From the NCBI RefSeq assembly GCF_024436415.1, contig NZ_JAFMZQ010000002.1, positions 186,001 through 250,000 on the forward strand: a DNA stretch of 64,000 nt, given 5' to 3'. The DNA comes from Pedobacter deserti (lineage in GTDB: Bacteria > Bacteroidota > Bacteroidia > Sphingobacteriales > Sphingobacteriaceae). This document shows, one piece after another, positions 26,316-34,789 of this stretch. The notes under the pieces are model-generated. The model searched no databases and had not been told where the DNA came from. It worked only from the letters and a program-made list of their open reading frames with translations. Within the stretch, counting starts at the first letter, position 1, and each line of letters begins with the position of its first letter. The position numbers and the translations under genes are program-made.

Positions 26316-28976
26316 ATGAAATTTCTTTTTTTACTATTATCTTTTTTTTCCAGTGTTAGTGTTTTCGGACAAAAGCTTGGTGTTTATGATCTAAGGGTGG
26401 AACATTTAGAAAACCCTTTGTCGGTAGACGCAGCCAAACCGAGACTCGGATGGAAGATTTCGTCGTCCCTGAAAAATACCTTGCAGACCGGCTATGAAAT
26501 CCGGGTTGGAACTGACGAAAAAGGAATCAGGTCGGGTAAGCAGCTGGTCTGGAATGCTTCGGTAAAGTCAGATCAGTCGGTGTTGGTGCCTTATGGAGGC
26601 GCGCCCCTGAAGTCGAAACAGCGTTATTACTGGCAGGTTCGCGTAAAGGATAATCACGGTAATACCTCGCCATGGAGCAGTGTGCAGTATTGGCAAACGG
26701 GTTTGCAGGCGGGCGACTGGACCGCAAAGTGGATAGCTGTGGCGGAAAAGGATACTTCCTCGAGAAGTCCGCTTATGAGAAAAGCATTCGATCTGAAGAA
26801 GCGTGTGAAGTCGGCCACCGTGTATGTGACGGCCAAGGGGCTTTATGAAGCATACATCAATGGTCGGAGGGTGGGCGACAGTTACCTTACGCCTGGTTGG
26901 ACGAGTTATAGGAACCATTTGCAATATCAGGTTTATGACGTAACCGGATTGTTGCAGTCGGGCGCCAACGCCATCGGCGTTACCCTGGGCGATGGCTGGT
27001 ACAAAGGCCGGATCGGCTTTAACCATCAACGTCGCTTTTATGGAGATACCAGAGCACTGCTTATGCAGCTCGAGGTAGCGTATACCGACGGAACGAAAGA
27101 GGTTGTAAATACAGATGAAAGCTGGCTTTCGTCTTATGGTCCGATTGTGGCTTCTGATGTTTACGATGGCGAGGTTTACGACGCGCGGCAGGAGAAGACA
27201 GGCTGGAGAACGGTCTCTTACACTGCAGATGCAAGTTGGAAACCCGTTCGGATTATAGAAAAGGGTACTGAGCAACTGGTCGGGATGAGTGGGCCGACCG
27301 TGAAAAAGCATGAGGTTTTTAAAGCGTTAAAGGTTTTTAAAACCCCTGCGGGAGAAACGGTGGCCGATTTTGGTCAGAACCTGGTGGGTTGGGTAGTTTT
27401 AAAAGCAAAAGGTCCCGCCGGTACCAAGATTACCCTAAGTCATGCCGAGGTGCTGGACAAGGCTGGGAATTTTTACACCACCAACCTGCGCTCGGCCAAA
27501 GCGCAGAACACGTATATTTTGAAAGGTGATGCTGAGCAATCGTTCGAACCGCATTTTACATTCCAGGGCTTCAGGTATGTGAAGATAGAAGGTTACCCCG
27601 GTGAGGTATCACCGGAGCAACTCGCCGCTGTTGCCGTGTACTCGGCAATGGAAACCACCGGTAAGTTAAGCACTTCAAATGCACTGCTTAACCAGTTGCA
27701 GCATAATATCCAGTGGGGGCAGAAGGGGAACTTTGTGGATGTTCCTACCGATTGTCCGCAGAGAGACGAGCGTCTGGGCTGGACCGGCGATGCGCAGGCT
27801 TTCGCTAATACAGCCGCTTATAACATGGATGTAGCGGGGTTTTTTACCAAATGGTTGAAGGATGTAAAAGCCGATCAGCACAAAAATGGTAATGTTCCTT
27901 TTGTAATACCTGATGTGTTGACGCCCAATGACGCCGGGGCCGCAGGGTGGGCTGATGCTAGTACAATTATTCCGTGGTCGATGTATCAGGCTTATGGCGA
28001 TAAAGGTATTTTGGAAGCGCAGTTTGACAGTATGAAGGCTTGGGTCGACTTTATGACGTCCCGGTCGAAGGACAACCTCTGGAATACCGGATTTCACTTT
28101 GGCGACTGGCTTTTCTACCGCCCCGACGATGATAATGACGGTCGCGCTGCGGTGACAGACAAGTATATGATTGCACAATGTTTTTACGCAAACTCTGTTC
28201 AGATTCTTATTAACGCGGCAAAGGTGTTAGGTAAGCCGGATATAGAGGGCAAGTATGAGGATCTGCTTAAAAACATTAAAACGGCCTACGTACAAGAGTA
28301 TATGACCCCGGGTGGGAGATTGATTTCGTCTACCCAGACAGCTTATGTGCTCGCGCTGCAGTTTGATATGTTGCCCGAGTCGTTGCGTGCGCAGGCGGCC
28401 GACCGCCTGGTGCAGAATGTGCGGAGTTATGGCAACCACCTGACCACGGGCTTTTTGGGTACACCTTATCTATGCCATGTGCTGTCGCGTTTCGGACATA
28501 CGAATGTTGCCTACGACCTGTTGATGCAGGAAAGTTATCCTTCCTGGTTGTATCCGGTAAAGATGGGCGCAACAACCATTTGGGAGCGCTGGGATGGTAT
28601 AAAGCCCGACGGCAGTTTCCAGACACCTAATATGAATTCCTATAACCATTATGCCTATGGTGCGATAGGCGACTGGATGTATAGAAATATGGCGGGCATC
28701 AATCAAAGTAGTCCGGGTTACAAGGGAATTGTGATTCAGCCTGTGCCGGGAGGCAAGCTAAGCAGTGTTTCGGCGGAGCTCAGCACGCCTTACGGCTCTG
28801 TGGCTTCTGCCTGGAAAATTGAGGATGGCCTGTTTAAACTTAGGGTGCAGGTGCCAGCCAATACGAAGGCAACGGTTATTTTACCGGCACCAATCCTGAA
28901 ATCGGGAGCTGAAACCGGCACCACGACGACCGTAGGATCAGGTGTTTATGAGTTTGAGTGCAGACTGGATAAATAA
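26316..28976 (+). CDS. Secreted GH78 alpha-L-rhamnosidase
   Basis: This 886-residue hydrolase removes terminal rhamnose from glycans or glycosides. I start it at ATG 26316, which gives a signal peptide (FLFLLLSFFSSVSVFGQ); an upstream in-frame ATG at 26241 would add 25 unlikely residues. Domains in order: an N-terminal fibronectin-like part (VYDLRVEHLENPLSVD), a carbohydrate-binding part with WTAKWIA, and the (alpha/alpha)6 barrel with PTDCPQRDERLGWTGDAQ and TIWERWDG, both conserved GH78 active-site segments. The C-terminus is a beta-sandwich. There is no SusC/D or regulator next to it, so it is not part of a visible polysaccharide locus. Confidence 0.93.
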   Translation: MKFLFLLLSFFSSVSVFGQKLGVYDLRVEHLENPLSVDAAKPRLGWKISSSLKNTLQTGYEIRVGTDEKGIRSGKQLVWNASVKSDQSVLVPYGGAPLKSKQRYYWQVRVKDNHGNTSPWSSVQYWQTGLQAGDWTAKWIAVAEKDTSSRSPLMRKAFDLKKRVKSATVYVTAKGLYEAYINGRRVGDSYLTPGWTSYRNHLQYQVYDVTGLLQSGANAIGVTLGDGWYKGRIGFNHQRRFYGDTRALLMQLEVAYTDGTKEVVNTDESWLSSYGPIVASDVYDGEVYDARQEKTGWRTVSYTADASWKPVRIIEKGTEQLVGMSGPTVKKHEVFKALKVFKTPAGETVADFGQNLVGWVVLKAKGPAGTKITLSHAEVLDKAGNFYTTNLRSAKAQNTYILKGDAEQSFEPHFTFQGFRYVKIEGYPGEVSPEQLAAVAVYSAMETTGKLSTSNALLNQLQHNIQWGQKGNFVDVPTDCPQRDERLGWTGDAQAFANTAAYNMDVAGFFTKWLKDVKADQHKNGNVPFVIPDVLTPNDAGAAGWADASTIIPWSMYQAYGDKGILEAQFDSMKAWVDFMTSRSKDNLWNTGFHFGDWLFYRPDDDNDGRAAVTDKYMIAQCFYANSVQILINAAKVLGKPDIEGKYEDLLKNIKTAYVQEYMTPGGRLISSTQTAYVLALQFDMLPESLRAQAADRLVQNVRSYGNHLTTGFLGTPYLCHVLSRFGHTNVAYDLLMQESYPSWLYPVKMGATTIWERWDGIKPDGSFQTPNMNSYNHYAYGAIGDWMYRNMAGINQSSPGYKGIVIQPVPGGKLSSVSAELSTPYGSVASAWKIEDGLFKLRVQVPANTKATVILPAPILKSGAETGTTTTVGSGVYEFECRLDK

Positions 28977-29012
28977 TTTTAAATAAAGTCTACCGATTTA
29001 CTAGATTATTTA

Positions 29013-29020
29013 TATATTTG
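29013..29020 (+). promoter_or_regulatory. -7 promoter element for the tRNA gene
   Basis: TATATTTG (TAnnTTTG consensus) ends 6 bases before the predicted 5' end of the tRNA, the expected distance to a transcription start. Confidence 0.65.
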
Positions 29021-29026
29021 TCGCAT

Positions 29027-29096
29027 AGTCATGTGGCCGAGAGGTTAGGCAGAGGTCTCATAACCTCTAATGGCGGTTCGAGTCCGTCCATGACGA
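29027..29096 (+). tRNA. tRNA with CAT anticodon and a non-standard anticodon loop
   Basis: The 70-base sequence folds as acceptor AGTCATG/CATGACG (A1-G72 mismatch, six good pairs), D arm GCC/GGC with loop GAGAGGTTA (conserved GG), anticodon stem GAGGT/ACCTC, variable loop TAAT, T arm GGCGG/CCGTC with loop TTCGAGT, and discriminator A. No CCA is encoded. The anticodon loop reads CTCATA, six bases instead of seven, or alternatively an eight-base loop if the stem is taken as AGAGG/CCTCT. The central CAT suggests Met or a lysidine-type Ile tRNA. The body resembles Bacteroidota tRNA-Cys more than elongator Met. A -7 box lies just upstream and a terminator follows. Confidence 0.75.
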
Positions 29097-29171
29097 CAAG
29101 GCAAATAACATAGATTGCCTATCCCGGACATCCGTCGTAAGACTTGTCCAAACTCGTTTATATTTGGTTTG

Positions 29172-29205
29172 AAAAGGGCTGTATCTGGAGTGATCAGCCC
29201 TTTTT
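29172..29205 (+). terminator. Rho-independent terminator after the tRNA
   Basis: AAAAGGGCTG (29172-29181) pairs with CAGCCCTTTTT (29195-29205), with a 13-base loop and a T-rich tail (TTTTTCTTTT). Two weaker hairpins (AGGCAA/TTGCCT near 29098-29120 and GGACA/TGTCC near 29127-29150) lie between it and the tRNA. Confidence 0.8.
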
Positions 29206-29212
29206 CTTTTGG

Positions 29213-29220
29213 TATATTTG
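29213..29220 (+). promoter_or_regulatory. -7 promoter element for the cyclophilin gene
   Basis: TATATTTG (TAnnTTTG consensus) lies 11 bases before the ATG of the cyclophilin gene and directly after the tRNA terminator. Confidence 0.5.
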
Positions 29221-29231
29221 CTTAAGAATAT

Positions 29232-29954
29232 ATGACTATGATTGAGTTTGCTTTGGGTGTTTATAAGCGGTTGATGCTGACGGTCGCGCTAGTATTTGCT
29301 TTTGCATGCAGTATTTATGCTCAGCAAACATTGATAAGGCTTAAAACGACAAAAGGTGATATTGTACTGATGTTGTATGATAAGACGCCGCGCCATCGCG
29401 ATATGTTTTTGCGAGAGATCAGCAAGGGGACATATCGCAGCGCAGCATTTAATCGGGTAATCAAAGATTTTGTGAGCCAAGCAGGCGAGTTGGACGATAG
29501 TATTTTGAATCGCGAGCAGAAGCATCCTGAGCTCGGCCGCAAAAGATTACCCGCAGAATTCGTCGATTCGTATATTCATAAAGCGGGTGCTTTGGGTGCG
29601 GGTCGCGACGACAATCCGGAGAAATCTTCCTATTTTAATCAGATCTACCTGGTGGCAGGGAAAAAGTTTACGGATCTGCAACTGGACGAGCTGGAGAAGA
29701 AGACAGGCAGGCAGCTGTCAGCTGCTGCCAGGGAAATATATAAAACGAGGGGCGGCACGCCTCACCTTGATGGAGGGTATACGGTGTTTGGAGAAGTTGT
29801 TGAGGGTATGGAAGTGGCCAGCCTGATCAATGGTGTAGAAACCGATACCAGCGATGTTCCTTTAGAACCGGTGATATTTGAGGCGAGGGTTCTGTCAAAG
29901 GCCGAGGCCAATCGGTTGAAAAGGCGTCTGGCTGCTCCAATAACGCACAGATAG
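29232..29954 (+). CDS. Cyclophilin-type peptidyl-prolyl cis-trans isomerase, exported
   Basis: This 240-residue protein catalyses proline isomerisation in the periplasm. The N-terminus has a hydrophobic signal (LMLTVALVFAFACSIYAQ); the mature start is near residue 31, and initiation at M15 is also possible. The cyclophilin domain has TTKGDIVLMLYD, YRSAAFNRVIKDFVSQAG with the catalytic arginine in FNRV, and LDGGYTVFGEVVEGMEV. An insertion of about 60 residues (about 95-160, HPELGRKRLPAEF ... AAREIYKTRGG) interrupts the usual domain, as is common in Bacteroidota exported forms. Adk follows after 56 bases with its own -7 box. Confidence 0.9.
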   Translation: MTMIEFALGVYKRLMLTVALVFAFACSIYAQQTLIRLKTTKGDIVLMLYDKTPRHRDMFLREISKGTYRSAAFNRVIKDFVSQAGELDDSILNREQKHPELGRKRLPAEFVDSYIHKAGALGAGRDDNPEKSSYFNQIYLVAGKKFTDLQLDELEKKTGRQLSAAAREIYKTRGGTPHLDGGYTVFGEVVEGMEVASLINGVETDTSDVPLEPVIFEARVLSKAEANRLKRRLAAPITHR

Positions 29955-29972
29955 GTATTCCCGATTAATTCG

Positions 29973-29980
29973 TATATTTG
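29973..29980 (+). promoter_or_regulatory. -7 promoter element for adk-obgE
   Basis: TATATTTG (TAnnTTTG consensus) lies 30 bases before the adk start codon, a normal leader length. No clear -33 TTTG is seen. Confidence 0.6.
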
Positions 29981-30010
29981 CCCCCTCGTAAAATTTAAAA
30001 TATAATTCCG

Positions 30011-30580
30011 ATGTTGAATATTGTTCTATTTGGTCCTCCGGGTGCAGGCAAAGGCACTCAGTCTGAAAAATTAATCGACAAGTACCAATTGGTTCACATC
30101 TCGACCGGTGATTTGTTCAGGGCGCATATAAAAAATCAAACTGCGTTGGGGCAGCGCGTTAGTGCCTTAATTGCCGAAGGTCAGCTGGTACCCGATGAAA
30201 TCACTATCGCTATGCTGGAGGAAGAAGTAGATAAGAATCCGGGGGCTAAGGGCTTCATTTTTGACGGCTTTCCGCGCACTGTGCCACAGGCAAAGGCATT
30301 AGATGATTTTCTTGTAAGTAAAGGTACTGAGATCGCGGGGGTTATTGCCCTTGATGTTGATCAGGCTGAGTTGACTAAGCGCATTGCACAGCGCCAGTTG
30401 GAAACCGGCAGGGTAGACGATCAGGCCGACAAGCTTCAAAAGCGGATAGAGGAGTATTTTGATAAGACGGTTCACGTATTGCCCTACTATGAATCGCAAG
30501 CCAAACTGGCTAAAGTGAACGGCATCGGCCAGATTGAGGATATTTTCTCGGCGCTTTGTACGGTAGTTGACCAATACTAA
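30011..30580 (+). CDS. adk: Adenylate kinase
   Basis: This 189-residue enzyme interconverts ATP, AMP and ADP. It has the P-loop FGPPGAGKGTQ (residues 7-17), the AMP-binding VHISTGDLFR, FDGFPRTVPQA, and a short LID of the non-zinc type (RQLETGRVDDQADKL). The short-LID form of about 190 residues is normal in Bacteroidota. It is followed after 12 bases by obgE, so the pair is likely one operon. Confidence 0.97.
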   Translation: MLNIVLFGPPGAGKGTQSEKLIDKYQLVHISTGDLFRAHIKNQTALGQRVSALIAEGQLVPDEITIAMLEEEVDKNPGAKGFIFDGFPRTVPQAKALDDFLVSKGTEIAGVIALDVDQAELTKRIAQRQLETGRVDDQADKLQKRIEEYFDKTVHVLPYYESQAKLAKVNGIGQIEDIFSALCTVVDQY

Positions 30581-30592
30581 TCGACAGACTAC

Positions 30593-31594
30593 ATGTCGCA
30601 AGGTTCAAATTTTGTAGATTATGTGAAGATCTGCTGCCGTTCTGGTAAGGGCGGCGCTGGTTCCGCGCATTTGCATCGTGATGTACGGACGGCCAAAGGC
30701 GGTCCGGACGGTGGGGATGGCGGCCGGGGCGGCCATATTATTTTGCGCGGAAACGCACAATTCTGGACTTTACTGCATCTCAAATATCGTAAACATATTA
30801 TAGCCGAAGACGGCCAACCCGGGTCGGGCGCAACATCTACCGGTAAATCTGGTAAGGATGAGATTCTGGATGTTCCGCTCGGGACAATCGCTAAAGATGC
30901 AGAGACCGGTAACGTCTTGTTTGAAATCACACAAGATGGTGAGACACGCATCCTAACGCCGGGCGGCCGTGGTGGTCTGGGTAACTGGCACTTCAAGACT
31001 TCTACAATGCAAACACCGCGCTTTGCGCAGCCTGGTGAACCGGGACGGGAAGAATGGATGATTCTTGAGTTGAAGGTGCTAGCAGATGTCGGACTGGTAG
31101 GTTTTCCAAACGCGGGTAAGTCTACTTTACTTTCCGTGGTATCGGCCGCGAAGCCTGAGGTCGCTGACTATCCGTTCACGACCATTGTGCCAAACCTTGG
31201 CATTGTTTCTTACCGTGATGGCAAATCTTTTGTAATGGCCGATATCCCCGGAATCATTGAAGGTGCGTCTAAGGGAAAAGGCCTTGGCTTCCGGTTTTTA
31301 CGGCATATAGAACGTAATTCAGTGTTGCTTTTTATGGTTCCGGCAGATACTCAGCGTACGATTGCACAGGAATACTCCATATTGAAGTCGGAGCTTAACG
31401 ATTATAATCCCGAACTCATGCAAAAGCCGCATTTGCTGGCTATTACTAAATCGGATCTGCTTGACGAAGAGCTTACGACGGAGATGACAAAGGAACTTCC
31501 TTCCGGTATTCCGTATGTTTTCATCTCTTCAGTAGCACAAAAAGGCATTCAGGAGCTGAAAGACAAACTCTGGTCGGCTATTGATGCCGGTTAA
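30593..31594 (+). CDS. obgE: Obg-family GTPase
   Basis: This 333-residue GTPase takes part in ribosome assembly and stress responses. The glycine-rich Obg fold occupies about residues 1-158 ([42 protein letters not shown]). The G domain has G1 [10 protein letters not shown]3 [10 protein letters not shown] and G4 TKSD. The optional C-terminal OCT domain is absent, as usual in this phylum. Its last 17 bases overlap the convergent MFS gene. Confidence 0.96.
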   Translation: MSQGSNFVDYVKICCRSGKGGAGSAHLHRDVRTAKGGPDGGDGGRGGHIILRGNAQFWTLLHLKYRKHIIAEDGQPGSGATSTGKSGKDEILDVPLGTIAKDAETGNVLFEITQDGETRILTPGGRGGLGNWHFKTSTMQTPRFAQPGEPGREEWMILELKVLADVGLVGFPNAGKSTLLSVVSAAKPEVADYPFTTIVPNLGIVSYRDGKSFVMADIPGIIEGASKGKGLGFRFLRHIERNSVLLFMVPADTQRTIAQEYSILKSELNDYNPELMQKPHLLAITKSDLLDEELTTEMTKELPSGIPYVFISSVAQKGIQELKDKLWSAIDAG

Positions 31595-32807
31595 GAAAAG
31601 CTTCTTTTTTCATTGACCGGGCTGCAATCCAGGCGCTGAGAATCATAAGGACGGCTCCGGCAAGGAAAGGTGCGCCGGCGAACTTAACGGGTGCCTGGGG
31701 CCTGGTGAACCATGCGAAGAGGTAGGTCATCATTAAGGGACCAATGATAGAAGTCGCACTCATAAGACTTGTCAGCGCTCCCTGAAGTTCCCCTTGCTCG
31801 TTCTGAGGAACGTTCCCGGACATCACGGCCTGAAGTGCCGGGCCTGCTATGCCACCAAGGCTGTAGGGCACCAGAAAGGCAAACATCATCCAGCTTTTTG
31901 TTGCAAAGGCAAATAGCAGAAGCCCAAGCGCATAACATCCGAGGCCAATGTAAATGCTTCGCTCATTCCCAAGTTTCGGATTGATGACACGGATTAGTCC
32001 GCCCTGGACACCGGCAATAAGTAAGCCCACGGTCGTAAGCGAGATACCGATGGTAAAAGTGCTCCAGTTAAATTTTTCAATGTTGATGAAAGTCCAGGTG
32101 CTCTGCACGGCGTGACCCGCAATATATACGAATACCAGGGCTACGATAAGTCCCCCGAGGCCCTTGTACCGCGTCAAACGGAGAAGTGAGCCTAGTGGGT
32201 TTGCCCGCTTCCAGTCGAACGCCCGCCTGTGATCTTTGTCGAGCGACTCAGGGAGAACGAAAAATCCATATACCACATTGATGAGCGTAAGTATGGCTGC
32301 GGCAATAAAGGGCACTCTTGGACCAAACTCGCCAAGCAAGCCTCCAAGGGCAGGGCCTATCACAAAACCAAGTCCGAAAGCCGCGCCGATCATGCCGAAG
32401 TTTTGGGCGCGGTTTTCATTTGTGCTGATATCAGCAATGTATGCCGTGGCTGTAGTGAAGCTTGCGCCGAAAATACCAGCGATAACACGGCCAACAAAAA
32501 GCCACCATATGGTAGGCGCAAAGGCTAGGAAAATGTAGTCGATCCCAAAGCCGAAGAGAGAAAGGAGCAGCACCGGGCGGCGACCATACCTGTCGCTAAG
32601 ATTACCAATGATCGGTGCGCACACAAACTGCATAATGGCATAGGCGAATGTTAGCCATCCGCTCCATTTTGAAGCATCGCTGATGGTTCCGTCGATCAGG
32701 TGTTCAATGAGAAGCGGAAACACGGGAATGATAATTCCGATGCCGATGACATCCAGGAGAAGTGTGATAAAGATGAAACTTAATGCTGCCTTACGTGAAC
32801 CTGCCAT
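31578..32807 (-). CDS. TetA-like MFS drug efflux pump
   Basis: This 409-residue membrane protein has 12 hydrophobic segments and the drug/H+ antiporter marks of the Tet group: [22 protein letters not shown] in helix 1, [19 protein letters not shown] (motif A) and [23 protein letters not shown]. Such proteins export tetracycline or other drugs, but many chromosomal members have no known drug. It is a stand-alone gene convergent with obgE, with a 17-base overlap of the two coding ends. Confidence 0.9.
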   Translation of the reverse strand: MAGSRKAALSFIFITLLLDVIGIGIIIPVFPLLIEHLIDGTISDASKWSGWLTFAYAIMQFVCAPIIGNLSDRYGRRPVLLLSLFGFGIDYIFLAFAPTIWWLFVGRVIAGIFGASFTTATAYIADISTNENRAQNFGMIGAAFGLGFVIGPALGGLLGEFGPRVPFIAAAILTLINVVYGFFVLPESLDKDHRRAFDWKRANPLGSLLRLTRYKGLGGLIVALVFVYIAGHAVQSTWTFINIEKFNWSTFTIGISLTTVGLLIAGVQGGLIRVINPKLGNERSIYIGLGCYALGLLLFAFATKSWMMFAFLVPYSLGGIAGPALQAVMSGNVPQNEQGELQGALTSLMSATSIIGPLMMTYLFAWFTRPQAPVKFAGAPFLAGAVLMILSAWIAARSMKKEAFLNRHQ

Positions 32808-32840
32808 GGAAAAATATTTTTTGGGGACGCAAGGTAGGAA

Positions 32841-33386
32841 CTATTTTTGAATTTTTCTTTGCCGGATAATGGCAGCCGGATTACCCTTATATATCATGTT
32901 CTCAGTGAGATTGCCTGCTGCCACTGAGCCTATCGTGAGTACTGAGCCTTTGTGTGCCCATGTGCCGGGTGGTAATATGGCGCGGGCAGCGATCCAGACG
33001 CTGTCCTCTATGATAACGGGTCTCGTAAGCAGATCGAAAGAAGCAGAGGTGTAGTCGTGATTTCCGGTGATGATCATGGCCTGCTGGGAGATACAGACAT
33101 TGTTGCCGATAAGGACGAAGTCTGTGTTTTCAACGGTACATTCAGCAAGCCAGCAGTGGTCGCCCACCCTTAATTTCCATGGATATTTTATCTGGATACC
33201 TGGCTTAATTCTCACATCTTTGCCGATTCGGGCCCCGAACAGTTTGAGTATGAACACCAGAATACTGCTGGAAGGAATGATTCCTGAACGCACAAGCAGT
33301 GTGCTTGTAAAATACCATAGTGATATTCTGAGAAGGGATGCGCCCGTGGAAAAGCCTTTTTTATCGAAGTTCTTTTTAAGCTGCAT
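32841..33386 (-). CDS. WcaF-like LbH-fold acetyltransferase
   Basis: This 181-residue protein is a left-handed beta-helix acyltransferase of the colanic acid acetyltransferase type. It opens with FSTGASLLRISLWYFTSTLLV, a hydrophobic N-terminal segment seen in this group. It then shows hexapeptide repeats (IKPGIQIKYPWKLRVGDHCWL, VCISQQAMIITGNHDY with the probable catalytic His, and AARAILPPGTWAHKGSVLTIGSVA). It probably O-acetylates the exopolysaccharide. It starts directly at the base after the exosortase stop and is the last gene of the minus-strand locus. Confidence 0.88.
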   Translation of the reverse strand: MQLKKNFDKKGFSTGASLLRISLWYFTSTLLVRSGIIPSSSILVFILKLFGARIGKDVRIKPGIQIKYPWKLRVGDHCWLAECTVENTDFVLIGNNVCISQQAMIITGNHDYTSASFDLLTRPVIIEDSVWIAARAILPPGTWAHKGSVLTIGSVAAGNLTENMIYKGNPAAIIRQRKIQK

Positions 33387-33919
33387 TCAGATACGGATTT
33401 TTTTGGGTAAGGTTTCGGGTATCTGGTTGATCCAGAAAATACTGAACACTGCGAGTGAAGCATATACAGCGAAATTAAACAGTACATGTTGCAGATCCCA
33501 CCCATATCCCCGGTTGAAATAGATGGCAACCAGGCAGAGTCGGACGAGGTTCAAGGTTATTATCAACGTTATGCCAGAGAGGAGAAAGATGAATTTACGC
33601 AGGGCTTTTTGAGGATAGGCTAATGCGAAGGCCATAAAAACGGAGACAACTCCATAACCGAGACAAGAATATATGATCCGGAATCCGGCGTGGTTAGCAA
33701 CTGACAATGTTGTTGCTGTAGTGCGTACCTGGTATCCAAGTGTTTGCAATAGTCTCGCCGCAGCCTCGATGTAAAATCTCCGCCATCCTTCGATATAATT
33801 GAAATGTTCTTCGATGAAGGGGCTGTAGAAGCCGCCGGGAGCAGACCCTGCAATGGTGCCAGGTTAATGCAATATGCTACAGCAAACACGATCATGAACC
33901 GGCAGAGGAAAGCGCCCAT
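33387..33919 (-). CDS. Exosortase-family protein with an apparent frame break
   Basis: The core frame (open 33863-33387) encodes APGGFYSPF..., then the exosortase catalytic residues: Cys in IIYSCLGYG (33663-33665), Arg in LNLVRLCL (33540-33542) and His in DLQHVLF (33486-33488), with several membrane helices. This frame has no ATG or GTG start and begins after a TAA at 33866-33864. The expected first helix (FLCRFMIVFAVAY) lies in another frame, from ATG 33919, shared with the upstream GT2. A one-base loss near 33841-33855 would join them. Exosortases cleave and anchor PEP-CTERM-like proteins and sit in exopolysaccharide loci. It could be a sequencing error, a real mutation or frameshifting. 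Confidence 0.75.
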
Positions 33920-34789
33920 TTGATGATCTTGTTCTGCCGGTCCTTCAGGACACTTCCGCGATTCAAGAATTTTGATATCGACAATCAGCCGGAACCAAAA
34001 GGCTTGCAGGAAGTGGAATATGTTTCCGCGGATGCCGTCAAGAATGCCCAATCTGAAGATAAGTCGGTAGAAGTAATAAAGAAATGGTCTCACAAGTAAG
34101 GGAAGGTCCGCCCAGATCTTTTTACACCAGGCGTTGCGCTCATTCGGGTTGCCAAAAATTCTGCTTTCTGCCTGATAAAGGGATTGATTGCTTGAGTTAC
34201 TCTCTGCCAGCAAATCGCTATACCTGTTATGCTTCTCGATCCAGAAGTGTATCTTATTTTCCTTGAGGTTCTCCTCAATAATATGGGCGTTTTTCCATAT
34301 CAGCGTTCTTCCAGGTACTTGAAAGCGATGGTCCATTGCTTCACTCAGATCGGAGAAGCCTGCGGTATATCGGAACATCTTAAGCATATATTTTGGATAA
34401 TAGCCACCGTATCTTATCCATTTGCCCTGGAAATAGTTTTTCCTGTTAAAGTAGATTCCGTTTACCGTAGCATATTCTGCGTCGCTAAAAGCGGTCAGTT
34501 TCTTGGAAAGATCAGGCGCAATATACTGGTCGGCATCCAGGCAGATTACCCATGGCGTATTAACTTGAAACGCATGGAGTGCTGCGTTCCATTGCTTCGG
34601 ATGATTTTCAAAGGGGTGATATTTGACTTCGGCTCCGTATTTCTCACAAATAGTTAAGGTTTCATCGCTACTGCCCGAATCGAGCACGTATATCTGGCTA
34701 TTTAGGTTTCGGATCGAATCAAAGAGCCGTGGAAGATGCATTTGTTCGTTGAGCGTAAGAACGATGAAAGAGATGTGTTGGTTCTTCAT
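33620..34789 (-). CDS. GT2 glycosyltransferase of the exosortase locus (C-terminus probably out of frame)
   Basis: This frame encodes 389 residues. Residues 1 to about 280 are a normal GT2 of the WaaE/KdtX-like type: ISFIVLTLNEQMHLPRLFDSI, VLDSGSSDETL, WVICLDADQYI with the DAD motif, and YYPKYMLKMFRY. Beyond ILESR (about residue 272) the frame runs into sequence that includes the first helix of the exosortase and then nonsense overlapping the exosortase core. A one-base shift near 33950 would instead give a 20-residue tail (SVLKDRQNKII...) ending in a TGA that overlaps ATG 33895, a typical ATGA junction. The true length is therefore uncertain. The start overlaps the next upstream gene by 4 bases. 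Confidence 0.8.
   Translation of the reverse strand: MKNQHISFIVLTLNEQMHLPRLFDSIRNLNSQIYVLDSGSSDETLTICEKYGAEVKYHPFENHPKQWNAALHAFQVNTPWVICLDADQYIAPDLSKKLTAFSDAEYATVNGIYFNRKNYFQGKWIRYGGYYPKYMLKMFRYTAGFSDLSEAMDHRFQVPGRTLIWKNAHIIEENLKENKIHFWIEKHNRYSDLLAESNSSNQSLYQAESRIFGNPNERNAWCKKIWADLPLLVRPFLYYFYRLIFRLGILDGIRGNIFHFLQAFWFRLIVDIKILESRKCPEGPAEQDHQMGAFLCRFMIVFAVAYCINLAPLQGLLPAASTAPSSKNISIISKDGGDFTSRLRRDYCKHLDTRYALQQQHCQLLTTPDSGSYILVSVMELSPFLWPSH

Noticed and set aside
26568..27311. Long minus-strand open frame (247 codons) inside the rhamnosidase gene
   Set aside because: It lies wholly within the GH78 coding sequence, which has full domain motifs; the antisense translation is rich in His, Arg and Cys with no recognisable domain.
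32229..32538. Plus-strand frames of about 100 codons inside the Tet-like pump gene
   Set aside because: They are antisense shadows of a clear MFS protein with intact motifs.
33841..33866. Programmed -1 frameshift site between GT2 frame and exosortase core
   Set aside because: No canonical X XXY YYZ slippery heptamer is seen at the junction, and no such mechanism is known for exosortases; an indel is simpler.
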